The notes below the pieces were generated by a model that did no database searches, was not told where the DNA came from, and saw only the letters and a list, made by a program, of their open reading frames with translations. The position numbers and the translations under genes are program-made. Shown here in pieces: positions 47,422 through 57,657 of a DNA stretch of 64,000 nucleotides. The stretch comes from Lewinella sp041392765 (GTDB taxonomy: Bacteria; Bacteroidota; Bacteroidia; Chitinophagales; Saprospiraceae), in the NCBI GenBank assembly GCA_041392765.1, contig JAWKLL010000017.1:47336-111335 (forward strand). Direction: 5' to 3'. Numbering within the stretch: the stretch's first letter is position 1; each line of letters opens with the position of its first letter.

Positions 47422-48510
47422 TTACAACCGAATATACCCTTGCCCTCCCGCTTGTCGCCAAGCTTCTACTAGGGTTACTACGGTGCTGTAGTTGGCTAGT
47501 CCTTCCTGTATGCCTTGGGTTTTGAGGTAGCGGTCATAGAGTACGTCTTGGAGGAAGGGAAATACATCTGGGTAGCGGTCTAAATTGGTATTGATAGCCG
47601 CCAAATCAGCTTGTAAGCCTGCGGGAAGCCCATCTCTAAAGGACTGGTACTCCGTGGGATTAAGCCGTTTCCAATGGGCTGCCAAGGAGCGCCAATAACC
47701 GAGGCGGATAGCATATTCCAAGGCGGGGTCGCTGACTTTGAACGCAGCAAGATAAGCCCAAAAGCTACAAGTACCTTCGTCAGCAAAGCCGTATCCATGA
47801 GCTAATTCGTGGGTGAGGGTGTAGGGTACTTGCAGTGGCAGCAGCCCTGCATCGATGTGGCCTTCGCCCGTCCAGGGCAAATAAAGACCTGCCGAGCCAA
47901 AATAGAGAAAGATGCCTTTCGGCCAAAGCGTACGCCCTCGCACTTGCCCAATAGCGGGATAGTTGTAGTGCACCAAAGTAGCCTCTAAGGCTTGGCGAAG
48001 TAGGTCTTCAGTTTGTGCAGGAAAATGTTGAGCACCTAAGGCAGTTGTATCGACATGGGGAATGGATTGACGGAGTTGTACCAATGCCGCAGCCTCTTCC
48101 TGAGTGGTTTGCTTGAGGTAAAGGGTATCTAAAGGCGAGGGTGACAACCCTAGTTTTTGAGCTACTGACACCCGACCATAATTGAACCCCCAACATAGCA
48201 GGAAAGTGCCGACACCCCAACCTACCAGCCCCAACAATCCCCAAAAAAACGATGTCACGCGGCTAAACCCACGGCGTTTCCTCCAGCGAAGAACGTTTTT
48301 CACCAACGTATATACTAACCAGAGCAACAACAAATAAACGAGCGGAATAGGCATCCAAGACGTGAGCAGATGATCCCAAACAGTGCGTAGGATAGGAAAA
48401 AAACCACGAGAATAATACCGCTCAATCCAATCTGAATCGCTTAGCAAACGGACACCAACCGTAATGACACCCAAAAGTATCCCCCAACGGACAAAACCTT
48501 TTCGTAACAT
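47422..48510 (-). CDS. DUF3810 family membrane-anchored zinc peptidase-like protein
   Basis: The intact 362-residue protein has three N-terminal membrane segments (about residues 8-22, 50-72, 88-110) and a soluble domain with LTHELAHGYGFADEG, a HExxH zinc motif with a following acidic residue, plus a helical C-terminus (GIQEGLANYSTVVTLV). This is the DUF3810 pattern of Bacteroidota. Proteolytic activity is inferred from the motif only. TATATTTG on the plus strand at 48516-48523, just outside its start, may be the trxA -7 box. Confidence 0.85.
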   Translation of the reverse strand: MLRKGFVRWGILLGVITVGVRLLSDSDWIERYYSRGFFPILRTVWDHLLTSWMPIPLVYLLLLWLVYTLVKNVLRWRKRRGFSRVTSFFWGLLGLVGWGVGTFLLCWGFNYGRVSVAQKLGLSPSPLDTLYLKQTTQEEAAALVQLRQSIPHVDTTALGAQHFPAQTEDLLRQALEATLVHYNYPAIGQVRGRTLWPKGIFLYFGSAGLYLPWTGEGHIDAGLLPLQVPYTLTHELAHGYGFADEGTCSFWAYLAAFKVSDPALEYAIRLGYWRSLAAHWKRLNPTEYQSFRDGLPAGLQADLAAINTNLDRYPDVFPFLQDVLYDRYLKTQGIQEGLANYSTVVTLVEAWRQAGGQGYIRL

Positions 48511-48645
48511 GTTGTTATATTTGCAACGTAAATATAGAACTTATGCTTGTCCTAAAGCGTTAAGTGTGATATTTATTAAGTAGGTATGTGATACGACCTG
48601 CTGTATCACCCATCAATTTTTTAAGCAACCTTTAAAGCACACAAA

Positions 48646-48963
48646 ATGGCTTTTGAATTCACTGATAACAATTTCAAGGAAACAGCGATGGCTACCGACA
48701 CCGTGTCTGTCGTTGACTTTTGGGCAGAGTGGTGCGGCCCTTGCCGTATGATTGCACCCGTCATTGAAGAGCTTGCCAAAGACTACGAAGGAAAAGTTTT
48801 GGTAGGTAAATTGGACGTGGACAACAACCCCGAAGTAGCCATGCAATATGGCATCCGCAGCATACCTACCTTGCTGATTCTCAAGAACGGAGAAGTAGTT
48901 GATAAACATGTAGGCGTGACAACAAAAAGTGCATTGGCCGAAAAAATTGAGAAGTATCTTTAA
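48646..48963 (+). CDS. trxA: Thioredoxin
   Basis: The intact 105-residue thioredoxin has the redox motif FWAEWCGPCRM, the cis-proline segment IRSIPTLLILKNGE and VGVTTKSALAEKI. It is a cytoplasmic disulfide reductase. An A-rich leader of over 100 bases precedes it. The 48964-49205 gap shows no gene. Confidence 0.97.
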   Translation: MAFEFTDNNFKETAMATDTVSVVDFWAEWCGPCRMIAPVIEELAKDYEGKVLVGKLDVDNNPEVAMQYGIRSIPTLLILKNGEVVDKHVGVTTKSALAEKIEKYL

Positions 48964-49205
48964 TTTACGGTATCAATAACGTACTTTTGAAGCCCCCGTC
49001 AATAGGTAAAGGGCACGAAAAATATTGTTCCGCTTTTAATTCAATCAAAACAAGCAGGATGTTTTCGTGAAGTTCCTATGTGACGAGGGCTTCACTTTTT
49101 AGAAAAGGTGGCATCAAGAGCACCGTGTTCAAGTCTAATAACAGGCGCAGTTGCAACAGCTTATCAGGCCACCCAATTTCTTTTCAATGTATTTACCAGT
49201 GTCCT

Positions 49206-50135
49206 ATGTTCGAGATAGACAGTAAGCAGGTGCGAGAAATGAGCAATCTTGAATTGCTAGCTCGTCAGGTGGTAGAAGGGTTCATTATTGGGTTACACAA
49301 AAGCCCTTTCCACGGTTTTTCGGTAGAGTTTGCCGAGCACCGCTTGTACAACCCCGGGGAGGCCACGCGCAACATAGACTGGAAGGTCTATGGACGTACC
49401 GACAAGCTCTTCACCAAGAAATACGAAGAAGAAACCAACCTGCGCTGCCAAATCGTGATAGATGCCTCCAGCTCTATGTACTTCCCGGAGGTGTCGGCTC
49501 AATCGGATAACGCACTCAACAAACTGCGGTTTTCCATACTGGCAGCTGCTTCGCTGATGAACCTATTGATGCGCCAGCGCGATGCTTTCGGGCTGAGCAT
49601 CTTCGATGAGACCGTACATACGCATACCCACACTAAATCCAGCACGACCCACTATCGGTTGATGTTGACGTTTTTGCAGCAGTTGCTCGATCAGCCCAAA
49701 CGCAACCAGTTTACACATGCCGCTCAAGCACTACACCAAGTAGCCGACAGCATCCACAAACGTTCGTTGGTCATCATCTTTAGCGATATGTTTGAATCTG
49801 GGGAGGATTTGGAACAGCTCTTTTCTGCTTTGCAACATCTTAAATACAATAAGCACGAGGTCGTCCTATTCCATACCGTGGACAAACGGCAGGAGTTGGA
49901 CTTTGAGTTTGAAAATCGTCCCTACGAGTTCATCGATATAGAGACAGGTGAAAAAATAAAGCTACAACCTAATCAGGTGAAGGAAACTTACACCCGGCAA
50001 ATAGCGGCCTATATTGAGGAGCTAAAGCAAAAATGCCTACAATACCACATTGATTTTGTGGAAGCGGATATCAACCAGGGTTTCAAACCTGTATTGCAGG
50101 AATACTTAGCTAAGCGCAGCAAGATGCGGGTTTAG
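49206..50135 (+). CDS. DUF58 / VWA-like domain protein
   Basis: The 309-residue protein carries the DUF58 signature YNPGEATRNIDWKVYGRTDK, then a von Willebrand A-like fold with a degenerate MIDAS (IVIDASSSMYF, IIFSDMFESGED). Family members usually sit beside MoxR AAA+ ATPases in stress or envelope operons; no moxR is seen here. I start at ATG 49206 (MFEIDSKQVREM), since the 42 upstream residues do not look family-like. Confidence 0.88.
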   Translation: MFEIDSKQVREMSNLELLARQVVEGFIIGLHKSPFHGFSVEFAEHRLYNPGEATRNIDWKVYGRTDKLFTKKYEEETNLRCQIVIDASSSMYFPEVSAQSDNALNKLRFSILAAASLMNLLMRQRDAFGLSIFDETVHTHTHTKSSTTHYRLMLTFLQQLLDQPKRNQFTHAAQALHQVADSIHKRSLVIIFSDMFESGEDLEQLFSALQHLKYNKHEVVLFHTVDKRQELDFEFENRPYEFIDIETGEKIKLQPNQVKETYTRQIAAYIEELKQKCLQYHIDFVEADINQGFKPVLQEYLAKRSKMRV

Positions 50136-50146
50136 CCAATAAATAC

Positions 50147-50325
50147 GGTTCTTTGACAAATCTAGTGGTCGTACTGGGCTAGCGATCTCGGCAAAAGGCC
50201 GAGACAAGTTATGCAGCAGTGGCAGCTTTTAGCTGACAGACCCGGGTTTGCCGGGGCCGAGCGAATAGCGAGCTGCGAAACGTAGCGACCCGAAGGGTAG
50301 CCTCCTCTAAAAAAGTCAAAGAACC
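50147..50325. repeat. MITE-like element, copy 2 (179 bp), with 8 bp target duplication
   Basis: Ends GGTTCTTTGAC (50147-50157) and its perfect complement (50315-50325) match copy 1 at 18-206. ATAAATAC occurs immediately outside both ends (50139-50146 and 50326-50333), an exact 8 bp target duplication that marks insertion. The insert separates DUF58 from PPK2. An 8 bp AT-rich duplication and GG-starting ends would fit mobilisation by an IS1595-like transposase (inference); no transposase is in the window. Confidence 0.9.
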
Positions 50326-50343
50326 ATAAATACTACCACGTTT

Positions 50344-51087
50344 ATGAGCCATATCAAGATCGACCAACTGCCCACAGATGCCCCCGATGAGTTGGACAAG
50401 GATGCTGTGAAGGACATCGTCAAAAAGCGGCAAAAGCGGATAGCTGAATTACACCATCTACTGATTGCGGAAGGTAAACACAGCCTTCTCGTCATCCTAC
50501 AAGGGATGGATGGCAGTGGTAAAGACGGTGCCAGTCGCACGGTATTTGGCCAGTGCCCCCCCTATGGTATGCGCACCTACAGTTTCAAAAAACCTACCGA
50601 CGAAGAGTTTGCCCACGACTTCCTGTGGCGAGTGCACAAGCAGGTGCCTGCAAAAGGTGAGATTGTGATTTTTAATCGCTCCCACTATGAAGATGTGCTG
50701 ATCCAACGCGTTCACGGCTGGATAAGCGAAGAGAAAGTGCAACAGCGAATGGAGGCCATCAATGCATTTGAAAAACTACTTACTTTCGATAGCAACACCC
50801 ACATCCTGAAATTTTTCCTCAACATTTCATACGACCAACAGGCCATTGAACTCCAGCAACGCATCGACGACCCCACCAAAAACTGGAAACACAACGCTGG
50901 CGACTGGAAAGAACGCGAACACTGGGCCAAGTATATGCGCTGCTACGAGGATGTTCTCAATCAAAGCGCCATTCCTTGGCATATCATCCCTGTGGATCAA
51001 CGCTGGTATCGGGATTACCTCATCACAGGCATCGTACTGGATACTTTGGAAAACCTCAATATGCAATACCCTCCCTTGGAGCAATAA
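50344..51087 (+). CDS. PPK2 family polyphosphate kinase
   Basis: The intact 247-residue kinase has Walker A LQGMDGSGKDGASR, the lid region PPYGMRTYSFKKPTDEE, Walker B IVIFNRSHYEDVL, and DDPTKNWKHNAGDWKER. It moves phosphate between polyphosphate and nucleotides (ADP/GDP or AMP; subclass undetermined). The start lies only 10 bases past the MITE target duplication, so the element now supplies its upstream region. Confidence 0.95.
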   Translation: MSHIKIDQLPTDAPDELDKDAVKDIVKKRQKRIAELHHLLIAEGKHSLLVILQGMDGSGKDGASRTVFGQCPPYGMRTYSFKKPTDEEFAHDFLWRVHKQVPAKGEIVIFNRSHYEDVLIQRVHGWISEEKVQQRMEAINAFEKLLTFDSNTHILKFFLNISYDQQAIELQQRIDDPTKNWKHNAGDWKEREHWAKYMRCYEDVLNQSAIPWHIIPVDQRWYRDYLITGIVLDTLENLNMQYPPLEQ

Positions 51088-51099
51088 GCGTATCTCTAA

Positions 51100-52159
51100 T
51101 TAATCTTCCAATGCTGCCTCTAATTTGCGGGAACGGTATAAAAGACTGCTGATCCAAGCACCGATAAGTGTCCATCCTAACACAGCGGGATAAAAGACCA
51201 TACGCATGGTATTATCCAAGTCTTCAGAACCAAAAGCGGGGTTTCCTCCATTCTCAGGATGAAGGCTATCAGTCAGTCGCGGCAACACATAGATGAGCGG
51301 TATCAAGGCAGCAAAAGCAAAAATATTGTACACCGCTGCGATACGTGCCTGCTGACCTTCATCAGGAAACGCACTACGCAGCACAAAGTAAGCCATATAA
51401 ATTAGAGTGCAATCAGCGTGGTGAATTGCTTAATATCCCAGCTCCAATACTCGCCCCACGTATTTTTGGCTATATCGCACCCGTCACTAAGCCCAAAATA
51501 CCCAATAACAACCCCACTTGCGTCAACGCCTTAGCCCAATAGTCGTAAGGGGCATACATATTCCGCAGGTAACGGACACTGAATACCATAGCCGCTATAA
51601 AAATAATCATCATTGCCAACCAAAGAGATACATGATAATAAGTATTGCGGATGGATTCGTAAAGGATGTTTCTAAAAGGGAACGTCATACCATCATAGCG
51701 GTGGAGGTCATCAATGCTGGCGTCTTTCCATACTTGGCGCCCCATATCAGGATCGATGGAATCTTGGGTAATGATAATAGCACTAGGGCGTACAATGGCA
51801 CCATCAACGGCGTTATCCACGATGATAGACATAGCGCAGGCTTTATCAGATGCTGGTAAATAATCAGGTATGAGAAAGGTAGCCGTTGCTAAATGTTCTT
51901 CTTGTGATACTACTTGTTGCGCAACAATGACTTTATCCTCCTCTAATTTGAGCCAGCAACGCATACTGTCGCCCGCTGTTTTGAAATGAGTGTTATAACC
52001 TTCGATTTGCAAGGTGACGGACGTGCCTGTCCTACCCGCGCCGGGCGTTACCGTTAAAATTCCCGGCTTCAACGGAATCAACATACCTGCTGTAAAAACA
52101 TAAATCAACAGCAGTACCCCTAATGCTTTCCACCATACTTGGTGTATCAATTTTTCCAT
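51100..52159 (-). CDS. ccmC: Cytochrome c biogenesis protein CcmC/CcsA-like, two frameshifts
   Basis: The first frame gives an N-terminal span (ALGVLLLIYVFTAGMLI), an inserted soluble domain of about 120 residues, and later spans (WLAMMIIFIAAMVFSVRYL; LLLGILGLVTGAI). The adjacent frames continue WAKNTWGEYWSWDIKQFTT, the tryptophan-rich heme-handling motif, then IYMAYFVLRSAFP and two more spans. Frame changes fall near 51472 and 51405, each explained by one lost base. It handles heme delivery to CcmE or apocytochromes with the CcmB protein encoded just upstream (12 bases). The periplasmic insertion is unusual compared with the short enterobacterial CcmC but is normal in Bacteroidota as far as I recall. 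Confidence 0.88.
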
Positions 52160-52171
52160 CTTTCGCTTAGA

Positions 52172-52831
52172 TTAATCTCTCCATAAAAAAGGATACAACA
52201 GCAGAGATACGCTCATCAGTGCCAAATTGATACCCACTAATAGCAGTAAATCACCTCCTATGGACGTATCATTCATCAATCGAAGGGCATTCGCACCTAC
52301 TTTTATCAACAACAAAAGTATTGGAATGATAACTGGAAAACCCAAAATAGCCATTAAGGTAGCACTATTCTGCGCTTTCGCAGAAATAGCCGACACAAAG
52401 GTGAATGCAGTGGCCAAGCCAGAACTTCCCAAGAATACGGCCCACACAAATAACCCACTATCTTTTACCGGACTGCCTGCCAATAAAGCTAGCATAGCCC
52501 AACTGATCATCGCCAATACAAACAACATGACTGTATTGTAAATAATCTTAGCCAATAGCAGTGCCATTGGGTTCACCAAGGTGTAATAGTAAAGTTGCCG
52601 TGCTTGGCTTTCCTGTACGAAGCTTTTGACAATCGCACTTACTGCAGCAAAAAGCAATACCACCCAGAATAGCGCATTCCAGACCTGCGGCTGAATATCC
52701 AACACTGCTGAATAGATCACAACCACCGTGGACAACATATACAGCACGATACCACTAAGTGCATAGCGTGTACGCCATTCCAGCACCCAGTCGCGCCAAA
52801 GCAAATGCCATACTTGTTGTATTGTGTTCAT
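52172..52831 (-). CDS. ccmB: Heme exporter membrane protein CcmB
   Basis: The intact 219-residue protein has six membrane helices and the family pattern LLWRDWVLEWRTRYALSGI, FAAVSAIVKSFVQESQARQL and FLGSSGLATAFTFVSAISA. CcmB works with an ATPase (CcmA, not in this window) and CcmC in cytochrome c maturation. It is the first gene of the leftward ccmB-ccmC pair. Confidence 0.94.
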   Translation of the reverse strand: MNTIQQVWHLLWRDWVLEWRTRYALSGIVLYMLSTVVVIYSAVLDIQPQVWNALFWVVLLFAAVSAIVKSFVQESQARQLYYYTLVNPMALLLAKIIYNTVMLFVLAMISWAMLALLAGSPVKDSGLFVWAVFLGSSGLATAFTFVSAISAKAQNSATLMAILGFPVIIPILLLLIKVGANALRLMNDTSIGGDLLLLVGINLALMSVSLLLYPFLWRD

Positions 52832-52965
52832 CGCACAAAACTACAAAGGAACCACTGAATATGTCTATAAAAAAGTGGCCTACATCTATAAATCTTCCTT
52901 TTTGATGTGAGAATCCGACAAACTTGCAGTTGAAAAACACACCCATTTTTTTAATATCGTAACCA

Positions 52966-53766
52966 ATGAATGCACACGAAATTGATTATCGCATCTATGG
53001 CGAGGAAATGCAGTTTGTAGAAGTCGAACTGGATCCTTACGAAACAGTCATTGCCGAAAGTGGTAGTTTCATGATGATGGACGACGGAATCGAGTTGTCC
53101 ACCATTTTTGGCGATGGCAGCCACCAAGAGGAAAACCAAGGGCTATGGGGCAAGGTATTCAGCGCAGGCAAGCGCCTCATCACGGGCGAAAGCTTGTTTA
53201 TGACGGCCTTCACACACCAAGGAATAGGTAAAAAGACGGTCAGTTTTGCAGCTCCTTACCCCGGCAAAATTGTTGCCTTAGACCTTAGCAGTTTAGGAGG
53301 TAAAGTAGTTTGTCAAAAGGACGCATTTCTTTGTGCGGCCAAAGGCGTAAGTGTAGGAATCGAATTTAGCAGAAAACTAGGACGCGGATTTTTTGGAGGA
53401 GAAGGCTTTATCATGCAAAAATTGGAGGGCGATGGGATGGCCTTCATGCACGCGGGGGGGCATGTCATAGCCAAGCAGCTGCGTTCAGGGGAAACCCTTC
53501 GTGTTGATACAGGCTGCTTAGTAGGTTTCACACGCGATGTCCACTACGACATCGAAATGGTGAAGGGTATTCGCAACGTAGTGTTTGGTGGCGAAGGTTT
53601 ATTCTATGCCCATTTGCAAGGCCCTGGTACCGTTTGGGTACAAACACTTCCTTTTAGCCGATTGAGTGACCGGGTCATGGCTGCGTCTCGTCATTATGCT
53701 GGAGGTAACAAAGGCGAGGGCAGCCTACTTGGTTCATTAGGTAATCTATTGGATGGCGATGGGTAA
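52966..53766 (+). CDS. TIGR00266 / AIM24 family protein
   Basis: The intact 266-residue beta-rich protein matches the family: VEVELDPYETVIAESGSFMM near the start, FFGGEGFIMQKLEGDG, ETLRVDTGCLVGF and FGGEGLFYAHLQGPGTVWV near the end, plus the Gly-rich tail. The family forms a trimeric beta-prism-like fold of unknown biochemical role. Transcribed alone, divergent from ccmB. Confidence 0.93.
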   Translation: MNAHEIDYRIYGEEMQFVEVELDPYETVIAESGSFMMMDDGIELSTIFGDGSHQEENQGLWGKVFSAGKRLITGESLFMTAFTHQGIGKKTVSFAAPYPGKIVALDLSSLGGKVVCQKDAFLCAAKGVSVGIEFSRKLGRGFFGGEGFIMQKLEGDGMAFMHAGGHVIAKQLRSGETLRVDTGCLVGFTRDVHYDIEMVKGIRNVVFGGEGLFYAHLQGPGTVWVQTLPFSRLSDRVMAASRHYAGGNKGEGSLLGSLGNLLDGDG

Positions 53767-53814
53767 ACCGCTAAAAGTACCAAACACTGATTATACCCGA
53801 TTAAAAATTTGTAT

Positions 53815-56800
53815 TCACTCTTCTTCCTGACTAGCCAAACCCTGCAACTGCGCAGCAAGGTGATGAGCCGTGCGTGCAGGGTCTTTCCACATTTGCTCAG
53901 AAGACCAAGGTAGCACGCGATAGCCAGCTTGCTGGAGGCGTTGCTGCAAAAGGTGTTCCCATGCAACCGTGGTGTGTGTATCTGGCGACACAAACCCATC
54001 CGGTAACAAGGCAATGGTAGTGTGGTTGGGAGCGATTGCCACCAACAGGGACTGCCCGACTGCGGGTATCCAGCGCACTTGCCATTGCCAGCCTTGCAAA
54101 AAGCCGTTGAGGCGCTTTACCAAAGGCTCAAAACGAGGCGACTCATCCTCAGTGGCTGGTGCTTGCCAAAAGGCGGTTATTTGCTGTGTCAGCTCGGTAT
54201 TGCCCTCCGCGATGGCCTTTGCCGATAATAATGTCCAAGCCAAGTATCGTTCGCCGGGGCTGTCCGTCCAATCCAAACGCACCCGCAGTTCTTCTTCTGG
54301 AATAGAGTTCAAGACCACCACTTTTCCCGCAGCACCAAGGCACTGGATCATCATATCCATTTTTGCCAAAGCCTCTGGTTGATTGACTAATGCCTTCATG
54401 TCCGGCAAATGCCCGTTGGCATCCATCGTTCCTAAAACCGGGCTGACAATCACCACATTGAACCGTTGGGCAGCCATATCCGCACCATAGAGCACCTGCA
54501 ATCCGTTGCGTTCCAATTGCTGAACTAAATCAGCCCCAGGGCCTCTTTCTTTTTTGATGCGGTACAAATTCTGTAAAATCAAATCGCGCTGCTGCCACGA
54601 CCAAGCTAATATGCCCACACTCGGGTAAGTTCTTGATTGATTAGGTTCGATCGTGTTCAACAAGCGAATCAACTCGTGTACCTCTACTTCATTGGTCATC
54701 GCATCGGCATCCATTCTACCGTCCACCTGAAGAAAGCGCAACTCCGACTGCCGAGATTGCCAATTGCGGACAAGGCTTCCATTCTGCTCCTCCGAAAGGT
54801 AGGACGTGTGAAATCCTTTTGCCGCTAAATGTTCAATCAGGTTGGCCGTCATCAACCCCGTTTGCAAAGCATCACTGCCAATCACTACCCTACCCTTGTG
54901 GTTGGCCAAGTAGTCAATTTCTCGCGGTGTCATGGATTGCGCGTGTTCCAAAACAACTACATCAAAAGCCTCCGCAATCCCCATAGCCAACTCAGGCGTA
55001 CAGAACGTTATTGGCTTGAAAGCAGCCAACGCCGTTTGGGCGACCTGCGCCATCACTGCTACGTTCTCTGGCCAGTGTTTCAGCAAAGGTTTCAATGCCC
55101 CAAAACCCGCTTTCTGCCGTGGTTCCCACTGATGCCACAACGCCGACGGCCACGAGGCGTACAATTGCTTCGTGTTATCGCTATGTTCCTGCATTTCCCG
55201 ACGAGTCATGGTAGGAAACGGAAGGTAGTGCTTTTGCAAACATTCATGAAAATACCACGTAGAAAAGGCGTGCTCCCAGCTAGCGGGTCTGGCGCGAATA
55301 ATCGCTTGTATGGTTTTGCGCGTCGCCTCAGCCATGGAGAACCAATTGCGCTGCCAAGCATGAAACGCAGCATACTGCTGGTTGACACCGTCGCGGGTGC
55401 GCTCCAATTGCTCGGTAACTTCGTCGAGATGCCGCTGTTGGCGAGCTAACGTCAGTGTATTAGATTGAAGGGGCAACTGGTAAAGACCACTGGCATTCAC
55501 TTCGTCGAGGAACATATCCATGTCTTGCTCCAATGCTTCGATGGTGGCCGAGGCTTCCAATTCTGGCAAAGCTGTTTTATGATTCAAGCGCACCATCTCC
55601 TGCTGGATAGCATCCGCCAAGTGATTGCGCCAATGTTCTAGTTTTTCTTTCAACACGCCGAGTTGCTGCTCCATCTCCTCTTGCCGCATCGCCTGTTGCC
55701 ACTCCCACTCAAAAGGTTTTCGAGCCTCAAACCGCGCGCCCAACTGTGCCCATTGCTCCTGTATCCGTTGTTTTTGCTCGGAAGCAGCTCGGTATTTCTC
55801 AGAAAAAATCCCGTAAAGGCGCAAGGTGCGGTCGTTAGAGGCTAAGGTATCAGCACCAAAAGTGCTTTTTCCATCTTCTAGCAAGGCTGCTAGTTCTTGC
55901 CCTTGCGTGCGCATTTGCAAGTACCAAGCTTCCTGCCACGTGGCTAATTGGTCGGCGTATTTACTTTGCATACGCACAAACCGCTGGTGTAGCTTACGCG
56001 CTTTTTGCAACAAACTATCTGTAGTACGAGCTATAAAGTCACGGCTTTCTGGTTCATCCTGATGAATAAAAATAGCTGCATTCAAATTCGCCAAGGGATG
56101 ATAAAGCGTTCCCAACTGGTCATAGAGTGGCCGGTAGTCGCAATGGCTGCCAAGATGGCATCATACTCCTCTGGCAAAAATGTGTAACCCGTTGCTTGCA
56201 ACTGGCTAGCCAATAATTCCTTACCCTCCTGAGCGGCAGGGGCTAAATAGTCGATAACAACTTCCCACCATCCTTTCCCGCGAAAAGTAGGCGTGCGAGA
56301 AGCTGCAAACCACTCATCCCACTGGCGTTGTGCTCGGTTGGCACGGGTGAGAGCCGTTCGCCAAGCCAAGCTGTCAAAAGCAGGTACGGCAGGCGGTTGT
56401 TTTTCAAAATGCTGCAATGCCCCTTTAAACACGGGCATATCGGCTGATTCCTGCTGCCAAAACCAACAAAGTCCCGACAACCCCTCCGCTGCTAACTGCT
56501 GCTGTAGTTGTTCCAACACTGCTTTTTGGCGCGATACTACCAAACAGGTTTTCCCCTGATGGAGCATCCATTTCACCCATTCCCCCGTGAAGTTAAAATC
56601 TTGTATCCACCCCTCTCGCACAATATGCAAGTGGGTGTGCTTGGCAGCTTCCTGTGTGATGCGGTATCCCGTTCCGGAAAGAAGCGGTAGCACTGCGTCA
56701 ACGGAAGAAAACGAAGCCACATCCGGGTTTTCTATGGATTGGCAACCAACCGCCCAGGAAACATGCGTCATACCCACACGCGCCGACCACCAACAAATAG

Positions 56801-57356
56801 TTTCTCCGTTGTCCGTGAGACTATCTACATGGACAGGATGGGCAGCAATCGAAATCTGCTCAGCCGGCGACACCCAAGCGGTATCCTCCTGTACGTGTTG
56901 CAACCATTGGCGCAGCGATTCACGGCTATCAGGTTGCCCACTAAGGCAGGCCGTCATCAAAGCCTCCCATTCAAACGGATATAGAACAGACAAGGCAGCA
57001 GCCACCTCCGGGTTGTATTCGGGTCGCAAAGCGGTATCTATACTTACCATCCAATGCGGATTTTGCAGCGTAGGCGGCTCCAGCGTACAAGGCCAGCGAA
57101 AAACAGGCAATACCTCGCCTGCTGGTTGCAAAATATGAGGCCACGATAGGAAAAAGGTCTGTTGCCCGCGGAATTTACGAGCGGCGCGCTGCTCCCAAAA
57201 ATAATGCCACAGCAACCCTTCCTGCTCTGAATCGGGCATCGCTTGAAGCGTCCCTTTTCCAGTGACCAACACTTCCTCAATCCAGGCATAAGCACCCAGC
57301 GTATCGCCCGCTAAAGCAGCGACGTCGATATGTTCCGTAATCAACGTATGTTGCAT
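53815..57356 (-). CDS. Large SF1 helicase-like protein with degenerate ATPase motifs (one frameshift)
   Basis: Frames 56082-57356 and 53815-56115 join near 56120 (LYDQLGTLYHPLANLN) into about 1,180 residues. The layout follows Upf1/Dna2-like proteins of the DUF4011 type: CLVVSRQKAVLEQLQQQL (motif Ia-like, about 270-290), a long coiled-coil insertion, FDVVVLEHAQSM (Walker B position, near 800), PSVGILAWSWQQRDLI, NVVIVSPVLGT, and a C-terminal nuclease-like end (VLPWSSEQMWKDPARTAHHL). But where Walker A should be (REGWIQDFNFTGEWVKWML) there is no GKT, DEA is LEH, QGDE is replaced by YGAD and the ALTRA arginine motif by IQCLGAA. I infer a protein that has kept the fold and lost ATPase activity. 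Its role is unknown. Confidence 0.65.
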
Positions 57357-57657
57357 AAACTTGGTCCTTTCGGGTGATAAAGAGTATATCTAAAAATGCT
57401 TGTACGATAGGGTGTGCCCTCGGCCCTTGACTATCTGTAAAATCGAAGCACACTAAAGGGCCTCGGTCGGGCTGTCCACTCGTAGCCACTGCCCATCGTC
57501 ACCCCTATTCAGTTCGAGTAATTAAACGACTTAACACCGTCCTACTCATGGACGGCAGTGGCACCGTTCCCATCCCTCACACGAGGTTTCCCAATTTTCT
57601 TACTATTCCCACAAAAGACTTATTCAAGCCCTCTTCATAGAAATGGCACAGGGAATA
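57357..57657. other. Gene-free gap with dispersed-repeat-like sequence
   Basis: No open frame looks coding. GGGCCTCGGTCGGGCTGTCC, followed by ACTCGTAGCC, around 57450-57490 resembles GC-rich intergenic repeats that I recall from Bacteroidota genomes (unverified). The remainder has no structure that I can identify. Confidence 0.35.

Noticed and set aside
54829..55449. 206-residue plus-strand frame
   Set aside because: It is antisense inside the helicase-like gene, with no domain and no promoter.
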